Assembly: GCF_000208865.1 (NCBI RefSeq)
Contig: NC_018393.1
Span: 1,364,001-1,428,000, forward strand
Direction of reading: 5' to 3'
Length of the DNA stretch: 64,000 nucleotides
Origin: Neospora caninum Liverpool
Taxonomy: Eukaryota; Apicomplexa; Conoidasida; Eucoccidiorida; Sarcocystidae
The translations under genes and the position numbers were made by a program. This document shows, in pieces, positions 37,055-48,933 of the stretch; position 1 is the first letter of the stretch, and every line of letters begins with the position of its first letter. The notes beneath the pieces are model-generated. The model was not told the origin of the DNA and did no database searches. It saw only the letters and a list, made by a program, of their open reading frames with translations.

Positions 37055-37924
37055 ATGATGGCATTTTCAAATAGAGCAAACGGAGGGTCGCCAGGGGCCC
37101 CCACGCAAACCTTATTCCTGGAAGCTAATGCCGCGGGAGAGGCTCCCGCGCTCGACGAATTGGAGCTATTAAATGGTCATCTTACAGAAGAAACCAAGAC
37201 GGCGGATTTTTCCGAGTCTACCAGCGAAGTCGCTGTGCCTCTGGAGAGGCGTCACCTCGTCAGGAGTCGAAGGACGCATCAGACTGCCCGTCGGAAGCGT
37301 GCAGCAGCTGCGGTACCCCCTGTAGTATCAGCCGTGCTGCTGGCCACCACACTCGTGGTTTTAGCCTCGGGTTTCAAGATGCTATTCTCACGCGTCTCCT
37401 CCGCTGCAGATTCCCTAATTGATACACTCCCTGCTGCGCCTGAGGAGATCCAAGAGCATGTGGATAAAACATTGCGACAGATCGAAAGGTTGATGTTGGA
37501 CGACTTCAACAAGCGATATCTCGACGCGAACGGTGGAGCCGCACGGATGGCGCTTCAGAGTGAGATGAGACGGATCAGATCATTAGTGCGCAGTGAAGAT
37601 ATGTCTGACGAGATGTACGGCATGGCAATGGAGCAAGCAAATGCGTTACAAGCGGAGTTCCTGTGGAAAGCGGCGAGCACAGAATATCGACGGATGGCAG
37701 CAATGGTCCATCCCTTGCCGGCGGGACCTAACACGCCGAAAGTTGGCAGGTGGTTCAAGGACACAGCAATGCGTATAGCAAAGGATACCAATCGTGTACT
37801 TGTTGCCGTGAACAACATGAAAAAGTACGGCACTCCGGACGACCTGACGCGCTGGACAAGGGCCGCAGCAGAGGCAGCGGCTACAAAGAAGTGGGCCGAT
37901 GCCTTGCTGGCCAGCAAGAAATAA
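37055..37924 (+). CDS. Single-pass membrane protein with helical domain
   Basis: The frame encodes 289 residues without an intron. The start is the first of two adjacent ATGs in an AGCAAAATGATGG context, close to the coccidian consensus; the open frame extends nine codons upstream without another ATG. Residues about 1-75 are acidic and Ala/Glu-rich with no signal peptide. A basic patch (RSRRTHQTARRKR, about 69-81) precedes one membrane segment (PVVSAVLLATTLVVLASGF, about 89-107). The remaining 180 residues are predicted helical and rich in Met, Arg, Ala and Glu, with few Gly or Pro. The last residues are ALLASKK. The layout suits a type II or tail-exposed membrane protein, as in many dense-granule or inner-membrane proteins of coccidia, but no family is recognised and location is unknown. 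An AG acceptor just before the ATG suggests a 5' leader intron. Confidence 0.7.
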   Translation: MMAFSNRANGGSPGAPTQTLFLEANAAGEAPALDELELLNGHLTEETKTADFSESTSEVAVPLERRHLVRSRRTHQTARRKRAAAAVPPVVSAVLLATTLVVLASGFKMLFSRVSSAADSLIDTLPAAPEEIQEHVDKTLRQIERLMLDDFNKRYLDANGGAARMALQSEMRRIRSLVRSEDMSDEMYGMAMEQANALQAEFLWKAASTEYRRMAAMVHPLPAGPNTPKVGRWFKDTAMRIAKDTNRVLVAVNNMKKYGTPDDLTRWTRAAAEAAATKKWADALLASKK

Positions 37925-40900
37925 CATGACAAATCATCATTTTGCATTATTCCGTGTTTGACGACTACCATGTTTGTCTTTGAAAAAGGGGCTATTGATG
38001 GTTTGAAGGCTTAGGGACGCGAACGTGGCGTGAGAAAGGCGCTTGGCGAATCACACAGTAGTATTCTCCCAGCGGATAAATAAAACCTCCATGCACACTC
38101 TGACAGTGGCCACGACTGTTGTTTTGTAGGATCAGTGTGATCATTCAATTTCGATGCGGTAACGTACACTTTCACCTGACGGTTCGTCTCTGCCGTTTTG
38201 GGCATCTTGTGGGGCTCTAAAACTACTCTGGTTCGGCGCACTTGCAGTTTCGCTTGTACCCGTACGAGTTTTTGGTCAGGTGTAAATCGGCAACAGCGGA
38301 ACGGTGACAACTCTGCTAGACTGGAGGGCGTATGTGTAGCTATCCGGTGCTCACACGCAACATGAAATTGATGGTTGAGCAGGCTTCATAGTCGTTGCAA
38401 ATATTGGTGGTGTGAGATGAACGAGGAAACCCGGCTGAACGAACCCAGTGGGGTAGCACGAAAGAGAAAGAGTGCCTGGGTCTCGGCGCCCATCTCTCAT
38501 TGCACGTGGCTGAGCAGCGCCATATCACACATGCTGGGCACCTCATGCCTGTCCTGAAGCCACTGAGATCGACGGTTGATCGACAGCGTGAGTCGCCTGT
38601 TTCCATTGGCTATTGCCAAGCCGGAGCAGAAGAGGGACAACCAATCCTTCCCCGTTTCCAGGAATGAATTTGTTATTCCCACAATAGCACATGTATACGC
38701 TTCAGCGTGTAGCTGGTGTCCCTGTTTCCGGGATCCGAATGTTTCGTGAGACACGTAATACTAACTCGGAAGACACTGTACCCAGGAAGAGATAGTCCCG
38801 GGTTGTCTCGATGGGCCATCGAGCACATGATGGCACTCCGAAGGCATCGAGACACTGTCCGAGTGTGCCATCGACGTTCCGTCCCCACCCGAATTGCATT
38901 GGTTTGTGACTCGACCTGTCACGTGGATATCGGCGCGTAGTGTGGTTATTTTCGGTCCGTTCTGGTGGCACAGGGTGCTGTAGATATTTGGTGTCTGTCC
39001 CCAGTGGCAACGGGAAAACTAATTCCCTGGTTTTGGCTTGCCTGAAAGGTCTCTCAACACCAACACACCAAGTGCCGTTCTAACACTTTCTCTCTCCTGT
39101 ACGGTTGAGATTTACCACCCTGGGCGCTTCCATTCGAAGGCTCTAGCTGAAAATAATTCAAGTGTATTTTGATTACCAAACCGGCGTGAATCAGATGCGA
39201 ATGCTCTCCCTCACCGTAACCTCTCTGTGTCTCGTGTCGCCATTTTCGCTGACGTAGGCAGCGTCGTCGCATTGGCGGTGCCGTGTTTGTCTACTCAGTC
39301 GGAGACCGCCTGTTGTCTATCAACCCGACACATCGTTCGCGGGGTTGCCAATGTTTTCTCTCTCACGCAACGGTTGTGGCAGAGATATTTACCGGCAAGA
39401 CAAGTGGTCGTGTTTAGTATCGTCGTAGACAGCCGCCTTTTGCTACCGTAGCGGATCGATACTGTTCGTGTTCTGGACAGCCCCTTCTGAGCAATTGCCT
39501 TTCCCTCCGAACCGCGGCGCGCCGCGCAACTGAAGGTCGCAAGCCTATACAGGTTGTTTACGTGCTTCACATTTCTACCGAAACTCAGCAACGTTCTTTT
39601 TAAAAGCCCGTCTGGACTCCGTGTTGACGCCGTCCGTCACTGCGCGGCTTTCTCCACACCTTTGGCGAACAAGGTAAGGACGGCGAGGAGCTGTCCGTTG
39701 TGACGAAAGTTTGGCAGGTTCTGTTCCTTTATTCAACTGGAAGCGCCGGGGAGCGGCTTTTAGAAAACGTCGTTCATTTCCAGCAGGATCCTGTCGCTTG
39801 CTCTACGGGAGACAGAGGAATTTGCCGAGCTGCCGGTCGTGTGTTGCGTCCGCGAGCACACTGTGCCGACGGTTGCATGCGAAGTCACCAGCGCTGAGAG
39901 AGACGCTGCAAGCTTTTGCCGGCCTCCGTCTTTTTCGGTAACTCTCCTTCGTGGGGACAAAGGCTCGGCTCGAGCTCCGCTTTCTCGTTTCCTTTCTCGT
40001 TTCTCTTCTCTGCGTGAGCGCGGCTGCCTTTGTCTTTTGCCCGGCTCGAATGGGCGTCGGTGGGTTTGCTTCCGCCTTCGCTTCAGCTCTAGGTTCCTTT
40101 CCCCCTTCCACGCAGCCGACGCCAGTTAGAAGAGCAGACGCGCTTCTGACAGCTCCTTTTGTTTTTGCGCTGTTTCCGTCGCTCCAAACGCCGCGTTTCG
40201 GCGGTTTGGGTGACAGAGATGTGCCTCTAAAAGTGTGTCCTCGTTCCGAGTCCGGTTCTTCCCTGCAGCCCCGGCGAAAACTTGCGGTGCCTGTCGGATA
40301 AGTTCCTCCGAGAACCGCGGCTGCTGTCTCTGTCTTTGACTCTCCATGATCCAGTTTGACTTGGAAGAACACTCTTTTGTGTCTGAATGTGTCACAAATC
40401 GGTAAATTGTCACACTAGCGAACGAACGCCTCGGAGCAGGTGCGCCTGAGACACACGGGGCCCGCGCCTCGAAATCCAGTCCCGACAAGAGGTCTTCGTT
40501 TCTGTCGCCGCTTTTTCTGTCTCCCCGTTTTGTCCGATTCCTCCGTCAAGCCTCACAACACTCCTTTTTTCTTGTCTGTTCGCTGCCCTTTTTTTGCCCG
40601 GTCCCCCACATTTCACACTCGGGCTCTTGGAACACGACGCCGCACGCGTTTTTCGTACTTCTTGCGAGCACACATAAGCGTAATTTTTCAGTCCAAAGTG
40701 TCGAGACGTGCACATACTCTGTCAGTGCGCGTAAATCCGTCGTGGGGCTTTGGAACCTCTACTTTCCACGCGCTCGTTGCCGGTCGCTTTCGCAAACACG
40801 GACTCGCGGACGGGTCGCGCGCGAATAACGCTGCGTGTCCTGCCGTGTCGTCCAGGGCTCTCCTCCCTTGGTCGCGTGTCTTGATTCTCGCTCCCCGTCG

Positions 40901-41092
40901 CCATGTGTTAGGCCACGTCCGTGGTTGTGCTTCTCGGGTGTCTCGTCTACTGACCATCGCCACGTCCCAAGTCTCGTTTGCCAGTCTGCCTCGCCCGTTC
41001 CTCGCGTCAGGGACACTTTCTCTCTTCTCTCTGAGTTCTCCCGCGACTGCCGCGCTCTTTTCAGTGTTCCCGCCTCTGTGTGCAAAGACAAG
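37925..41092. other. Intergenic and long pyrimidine-rich leader
   Basis: No exon is supported in the first 1.7 kb. From about 39600 to 41092 the plus strand becomes C/T-rich with runs such as TTTCTCGTTTCTCTTCTC and ends at the ATG of the large membrane-protein gene. This is probably its promoter and 5' untranslated region. The long minus-strand frames here are antisense shadows of that composition. Confidence 0.5.
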
Positions 41093-43530
41093 ATGAGGCC
41101 CGACAAAAAACGGGGCACGTGCGCCGCCTCGGGATCGTCCGCCTCGCACGTTCTCGCGTCACCTCGTGGCGAAACGTCTCGCTTGTTCGCGTCTGCACGC
41201 TCGACGCCACACATTTCTTCGACTCCTTATGTCGTCTCTCCTCTCAACAGGCCTGCCTCAGCGCTCTGCGCGGGGAATCCGAAGCCTCCGCGCGGTCCGC
41301 TCTCAGAACACCGTGGGTGTCTCCTCTTTAGCCTGGCCTCCGTCGCCTCTCTTTTGTCGCTCGCTGCTTCTGCGCTCCCCTACGAGCCGGCGCCGCGTGG
41401 GGCGCCTGCGGGGACTGTGTCTGCCTCCCCGCGGGGGGAAGCCTCGGTGGAGGATGCTCTCGAGGAAAAGTACACTCCGCGGAACTGCAAGTACCGTCCG
41501 CTCCCCATGACTCTCAACGACTTTGCGTACTTGTCCTATAATGGCGAAATCACGCTCGGAGATGTCTTTGGATTGCCTGCGTCGTCCATTCTCCACGAGC
41601 AACGAGTCTCCTTCTCCATCGCCTCCGAGGCGGAAACGTCTGCGAACTCACGTCGGGCCATCCTCTCCGTGAGCGTCGAAATGCACAGAGACAACGTCGC
41701 AGAATTTAACCACCTCGAGCTGTACAGACGCCGCAAGAGCGAGAAACCGCATCCGGCGCTCTCGGCCTCAGAGGCGGCGGCTGCTGCCGACGGCGCTGGT
41801 GCCATGCAGTCGGCCATCAGGAGACAGCAGGCGGTCGCAGTTGGGAGGCGCGTCGAGGGCGCCGGGGGCCCGCGGACGAAGGTCGTCCTCAGCGCGGCGC
41901 TCAGCGACGAAGACGGCGATGCGGTCTTCGACTTGGTGAGACAGGAAACGAGACTCGGGCGAGCAGGCGGGAAGGCTGAAGAGGTGACACGGTGATGTGA
42001 GGTTTTCCAGTGCGGGCAGCGGTGGGCGTACAACTCCGCAGAATAAGCTTATAAGGGTGTCCTGGGGAGGATCCCGCCTAGTACGGTGGTGCGGATCACC
42101 CTAGCATCTACGTGGGCTCTCGCTGTTTGCACCCGTGAAAAAACCTTTGTAGATTACTCCAAAGAAATTTAACCGTGTGGATCAACATCAACGGCGCAGG
42201 CTAGAGAAATTCAACGCCTTTCGCTTTTTTTTTTGTAGCGCGGCTGCGCGGGGGGGGGGGGGGAGGGGCTCGTCGGTTGGGGTGTCGAAGAATGGTCGAG
42301 AGGACAGAAGAGTCGCATTCCTCCGGCAAAGCGGTTCTCGGAGGCTTTTGAGATTGGCGCTGTGAGGACGAACACACGCGCGGCGACGGCGACAGACCGA
42401 AAACGCATAAGATACTGTTTGTACCTCGGGAGGGGACTGGAGAGACGGGCAGGAGACACGGTCGCGAACAGTTCAGGAGAGAGGGGTGCGAATCACACGG
42501 GACAAGGGCGGTGAGGGAGAGAGTTAAGGACAGAGAGAGGGCGGCGGGACAAACGGACTTCACGTTTCTCTTCTCATGTGTGCGGGGCCTGATGTGAAAC
42601 GCTGTCTGCATGCGCTCCAGGTGTTCAGCTTCCGGGACTCTCGAGGGCGCACGCCGCTGGCAGACGGAGAGACGATCGGCCACTCGCCGCTCCTCCCGTG
42701 CTTCCCGGTTCGTGTCGACCTCTCAGTGGTCCCAGTTGGTGAGACAGAGAACAGCGAAGACACGAAAAAGCAACGGGAGAAGCGAAGAAAGGGAAAGAGG
42801 GTCGAAGGGGCTGCGGTCAGAAGCGATAGAGCGCTCACAAAGAACCGAGCAACCTGCGCGAGAGAGAGGCGGTTGTAGAGCAGGATGTGGAGGACGCGTA
42901 GAGGCACAGGCAAAGGAAGACAGAGGACGGGGTCTGAGAAGAACAGGAACGAGTAAAAGACTCCACAGATCTGCCGAACGCGAGAGCAAACGTGTGGCGC
43001 GGCTCCCCCGAAGTGGCGACGTCCAACCGTGCCTCGTGTTCGCTCTTCTGTTGCCGCTCCTGTGCGTTGACCTCTGGATGCATCGGCGCACCGAGACTCT
43101 CTCTTTCTACATCCTTGCCTTCTCTGAGTATGTGTTTTATCCTCTCTTGCATTTGTCTTGCGTCGCGTTTGGTCGTGTGGTTTCGCTGCTGCAGACCGCA
43201 TGCCCCTGCACATTCCGTCAAATTGCCCGGCCGAGTCTTCCCTGCCCAAGACTGCGGAAGTCGTGACTCTCGGCGACGCGCCGCTCACGCTCTCGAATCC
43301 GCCGGAAGCGCCCTTCGTGTTTGTTTTCCGCAACGTCTCGTCCTGGGCTCCGTACAGTCTGCCGGTCTGGAGCACGAGCGTCGACGTTCCCCGCCGGCTA
43401 CACCGATTCGCACGCTTCTTCTTCAGGCTCTCCTTCCGATTTGTCTCAGGTAGGCATTGCCTCATGTGCTCGTCAGACCTTGCAATACACTCTCCGTTTA
43501 TCCGGTCTTTCTCCACATTCCCTCTCTCTC

Positions 43531-43571
<41 letters not shown>

Positions 43572-46500
43572 GTGTATATGTATACATACCTTTATACGTC
43601 TATACGTGTATCTGTAGATGTTTACTACAGTTGTAGAGATTTGTATTTACGTACAAGGAATCAAGCAGTGGGAGATTGAGGAATGCGAGCTCTGCAGTGT
43701 GCCTCGACGGGTGCATGCACATACTCAGGCTGGTTTGTCTTGTCTTTTCTGTGTGTCAATACACCTTGGCGGTCGCCGGGAATTTGGGTGTCCGCGCACC
43801 GCGGCTCGCCTTCGGTGCGGTGACGCAACGTGGAAAGTCCGCTTCTTTTTTATGCACCTGCAGCCTTCCTTCTGTGGGTCTGTCTGTAGGTCCACTTCAG
43901 CTTTTGCTGGAGCTTTTCGACGAGAAATCGCAGCCTGATCCGCATGCGACGGGGCCGCAGTGTCTCCTTGGCTGCATGGGCGCGACGCCGACGTACAACG
44001 GGCATCTGTTTGACCACGCCATGCCCACCGGTAAGGCGCTCCCTCGCCGGGAGGTCCCTTCTCTCCTCTCGATAGCAACGTTTCGGTTGCTCTCTGTTCT
44101 CAAACCTGCAGAGCATCTAACCGGTGCCTGTTTCCCGTTTCCTTCCTCTTCCTTTTGGCCGTGTTCTTCCTTGCATCTTTCTCCCGCTCCTGTGTCTCCC
44201 TCATCGTTCTATTCTCGCGTTTCTTCCTTTTCTTTCTCGTTTTCTTCCTTTCTCTTTCTCGATCTTTCTTCCGCTTTTTGCCGATGCGCTGTATGCTTGT
44301 TGGCGGTGAGCCTGCCGCGTTTGGCGCGCGTGGAGAAGGGCACGCGGCGTCCCGCGCCGGCTCTCCCCCTCCGTGCGTATCTCTTCCTCTTTTTTGTCCC
44401 TTTCTTCCCTTCTTCGCTTTCCAGGCTTTTTGTACAAGATTTGGGTTCTTGCGGGGGAGCCAATGTTTCTGGAAGACCACGCGACGCAGTGCATGCAGTT
44501 CGATCTGGAGTATCGTGTCAACTACGAGACGCGCCTCACGCCCTTTGAGGTCGGCCACCATTCCTGGATGTGCAAATTCGCGCGCCTGCCGACGGCGATT
44601 CACCAGATCGAGGAAGGCGAACGCGGGGAAAACACGGCGGAGGCAGCCGCGGACCCTGTCGGCGCTGTGTATGCGCGTAGCCTCGACTTCAAGGACTGGG
44701 TCGGATTTCCACCCGACGAGGTCGACGAAATGATGCACTTTGTCGATCTCCACATCAAAGAGCCGAGGTGAGGAGCCGAGCACCCACGGAAAAGAACGCG
44801 AGGCAAGAGTGTCCGCAATCAAACAGAGTCGCCGCGTTTAGCGAAGGCAGGCGAATGAACAGACGCGCGGCAACCTAAGAGGGACGGCGCGGCGGAAGGA
44901 AATCGCGAGGCGAGAGAAGAGAACAGGGAGAACAGAAAACGGGGCGAGGCACAAGAACAGAGAGAGCTGAGAAAGAGGCGAGAGAAGAGGGCAGGGAGAA
45001 CAGAAAACGGGGCGAGGCACAAGAACAGAGAGAGCTGGGAAAGAGGCGAGAGAAGAGGGCAGGGAGAACAGAAAAAGAGGCGGGACACGTGCGGGTGTGT
45101 TAGCGGTTCGGATGAGAGCCAAAGAGACCTTTGGGTTTCTGCGTTTTTTACTTTTCGCAGTGACATTGCTGTGTCGCTGTATCAAGCGAACCTCCGACTT
45201 CGAACGGCATTGACGTCGGGGAATGGTGACAACCTCGAAGAGATGTGCGGGGAGAAAGTCCTCGGCGACAAAGACAGCGGCATGGTGGCCTTGCACTGCC
45301 GGGTCGCTCCGGGAACTTACCATCTCGCCTTATTTGCGGAGTATCCGCTCGGAGGTCTGCCGCCCTGTGACGGCTTCTACATGCGCCTAACCGTCAAACC
45401 CCTCGCGCTCCTGAACCAAGTGAGTCCAGGGTCAGGATCGACAACGCTGCTGAGAGTTGTGTCGGCGTGCGCCTCATTTTCTCCACACAGTTGCCATCTC
45501 CACGCATAACGGGCTCCAGATCCCGACCTACATCCACACCGATACATATACACATATATACATATATATATATATATACACGTCGTAGCACAGAATGCAT
45601 GCAGATCTATTTCTGTATATATGTTTGAATTTTCATTAAGTCGCTTGTTCGGCGAGTTTTTTTGCAGCGCTACGGGTGTGTGAATCGGGCGTCGGCGAGC
45701 ACCATGCAGCTGCCGCCTCTCCTCATTTCGCCCAGTGGACCTCCGCCGCTGTCGGCGCCTCCGCCCTCGGAAGACGTCATCGACCTCGGTGAGTGTTCCA
45801 GTGCACACGTGGAGACACAGCAAGCTCTCGCTCGCCTCGCCTGGGGTGTGCACACTCCGTGCGTCTCGAGGACGGGACTCACGGTCTCACGGGACTGCTT
45901 GTATTTCGAAAACGCGTTGCGCGCAAAGTAGCGGCTGTGGGCCACGTTTTTTTTTGAATCGGCATGCTCTGTGCATGCACCGACGCCGATGGAGTTTTGG
46001 GGGACATGGTCCAGCGGTCTTGTACTTACACCCGGGTCTTTCCCTTTCTCGCAGTTATCGTCCTCGCGTCTCCGGAGGCAACTCAAAGGTCAGCCGTAGA
46101 CACTTTTTCTTTTCCTTTTTTTGCCCAGGTGTGGTGACGGAAGCCCGCGAGGAGAATTTCCGAACTTTTGTTTTTCGCATGACGCCGCCCCCCGTCAAGG
46201 CAAACGGAGCCTTCAAAGTTGTCGCCCAGGGCCGCTTCACTGTGGAGAAGTCGCTCTCGCAAGTAAGGATAAAAATGGAATCTGCTTAACGGCCGCGATC
46301 GCTTCACCCTTTTACAGGCGCATCCAAAGGAGGAATCAAAAAATACATCTATACACGTATATATGTATATACAGACGTTTGTTTAGAACTACGTCTTCAT
46401 ATAAATAGACTTGTGTACACTGTACGTCCATGAAAGTGCCTTTCTGTGATTCTGTGTGTCTGGAAGGTTGCGCAACTGGGAGACGGGTGGCCGACTTTTC

Positions 46501-48900
46501 TTCGAACGCATTTCACGGTGCTCGTGCTGGTTTATCTCGGGTGTCTCTCTGGGTTCAGGTGTACGTCCACCTCGCCGTGCTCTCCGACTTCACAGCTGCA
46601 GATTTGGCAGGCATTATTCGGCGAGAAGGGGGCGACGAGGGGGAGTCGAGTGCAACGCATGCGCTCTCCTTCTCGCACGACTATCAGGTTAGAGCCCCGC
46701 GCCGGCATCTGTTCTTTGGCAGTCAAGGCGCTGGTTCAGCACGCATGAATGAAGCTGTTTCAAAGCTCTGAGCATGTCTATTCGAAACGCTCGTCGCGGT
46801 TGCTGGAACGTCCTGGCGAGGCGCGAAGACGCGTTGTGGCAGCAGGAGCTTCCTGGGTGTGGGCCGCAGGTGTACATACACCTATGTCGATACGAGGGTT
46901 GTGCATTCTCTGCCTTCCTCGCGTGAGGCGGGGACAGCTCTGGAGTTTGGAAGCGCCGGGTTTCTGTTTCTCTGCGTTTCCGTTTCAGCATCTGGTTGGC
47001 CCTTTTGATGCCGGGACGTACACCGTCGAGATCGTCGCGCTGACTCCCGAGACGCTTGATTTTGTTGCCGCGAACAGTGCCCAGGAGGTGAGGTGTTTTT
47101 GTCGATCAGCGCCTCGACTCCTGGTCTTTTCCAGTCTCGCGGCGGTGTCAGGTCGCCAGATCCGGTTTTCCCACCTCCAGTTTTCGTAATGTGTCGTCCA
47201 GAGGTTTGTTGCCTTGTGCCTCAGCCGTGGCCTCGCTCTTCCTCGTTTTCCTGGCAGTGCGTCTGAGAGTATTTCTCTCTTGGTGGCGACCGTCGCCGAG
47301 CTGTGTGTCCTGGCGTTTGCGGCTCTTGGCGTTCCGTCTGTTTCCTGCGTGCGCGCGGCCGCGTGCGATGTCGCTGTCTCGCGTCTCTCGAGGCCGCTTT
47401 CCGTATATAAACCGATTTCGTTCCTGTCGCGTATGCAGCTCTGCATCCCGTTCGTCATCGACTTGCGCCTCGTCACGCGCTCCGGCGACGACATCCACAG
47501 CGGCACGTGGTTGTGCAAAAATGATACTCCGCACTTGCCGCGCTACATCCGGTGAGATGCAAACACGGACTCGTGTAAAAGGAAATAGTTCGATATAGAA
47601 GTAGGTGTATTTGTGTATGTACATGTATGTATATGTCTATATATAAATATATGTATATGAATCCAATGTAGGTTTGGTATATCGATATACGTGCCCCTAC
47701 CTATCTCAGTAGGGATTCGTCTATGCATGTACACACGCATTTGTACAGTTAGATAGGGGTAGGCGTGTAAAAACGCGTGGACGAAGAGGCAGATTGAGAG
47801 AAATAAAGACGTTGATATTGAAATGCTTGTTTATGAACACTTTGCGCGGAAGGATTCGCTGCAGAGTTGTCGGGTGGCGGACGAAGCGTGAGTCGGGAGG
47901 TTTTTTCCCAGGGTGTGTGTGTTTCCCGCGTGTGGAAATTAAAGCTTTGGCAGTGTTCTGTGTTTTCCAGGGGTGAAGTGGATGTCGAGATGACTCTAGA
48001 CAAAGAGTTTCTCCTTCCGGCGAGTGGCCACCAGCATCTTCACTTGTACATTCCTCGAAACTCTATGCTCAAAGTTCACGTCCGGTCGCCGCACAGCTCG
48101 GAGCCTCGCATTTCCATTTTCCCGAAGGAGAGGCCGCAAGACAAACTCGGCGAAGCGTACACCGACTTGTTTCTGGGTAAGCAAAGGCTCCGCGAGAAGA
48201 AGACAAAGACGAGGCGAGTGTCTACGGCCATCGCAGGTAGCCTTCTGCGCCCTCGAGACGCGCATAGTTTGATCTCTCGATTCGCCAGTCCCTTGTTTCC
48301 CGACGTGTATTTCCAATTACCGCCGACTCTTGGCATCTACATGCTACAGAAAATCATCTTCTTCCATCTACAGATGTGGGTCGATATATATAGGTACATA
48401 CATCTGCATATATATGAATAGAGATACTACATATATATGGAGATATATATATCGAGAGAGCGACGCCTCAGACCCATGGGTTCATCCATGGCAATGCCAG
48501 CATATATATATATATATATATATAAATATGCATAAGGACGGAGAATGCGAGAGGTATGCGGTGAGATGTAGAAGTCTTTGCTTTTCGTTTCTTGGGGCGC
48601 GTTGTTTACGCGAGATCGTGCGTGTTTGCGGATTTTGTCGTTCTGCAGAGACCGATGTGGAGGGCGAGTACATTGTTCGCATCGCCTTCTCGCTGCAGTC
48701 GACCTCGCTGCCGCCGTGTCCTACTGCGCAGCTTCACCTCGTCCTTGTGCCCAAGTCGGCGGTTCCTCAGTGCCCATGGGGTACGCACAAACCACCAGTC
48801 CCCACGTGGCAAACACATCTCTTTTCGTAAATGCACTGTCCAATCAAAAATCGATCAACTAGGCGAGAGCTCCACGCAGATACGGCGCGTGCTCAGTACA

Positions 48901-48933
<33 letters not shown>

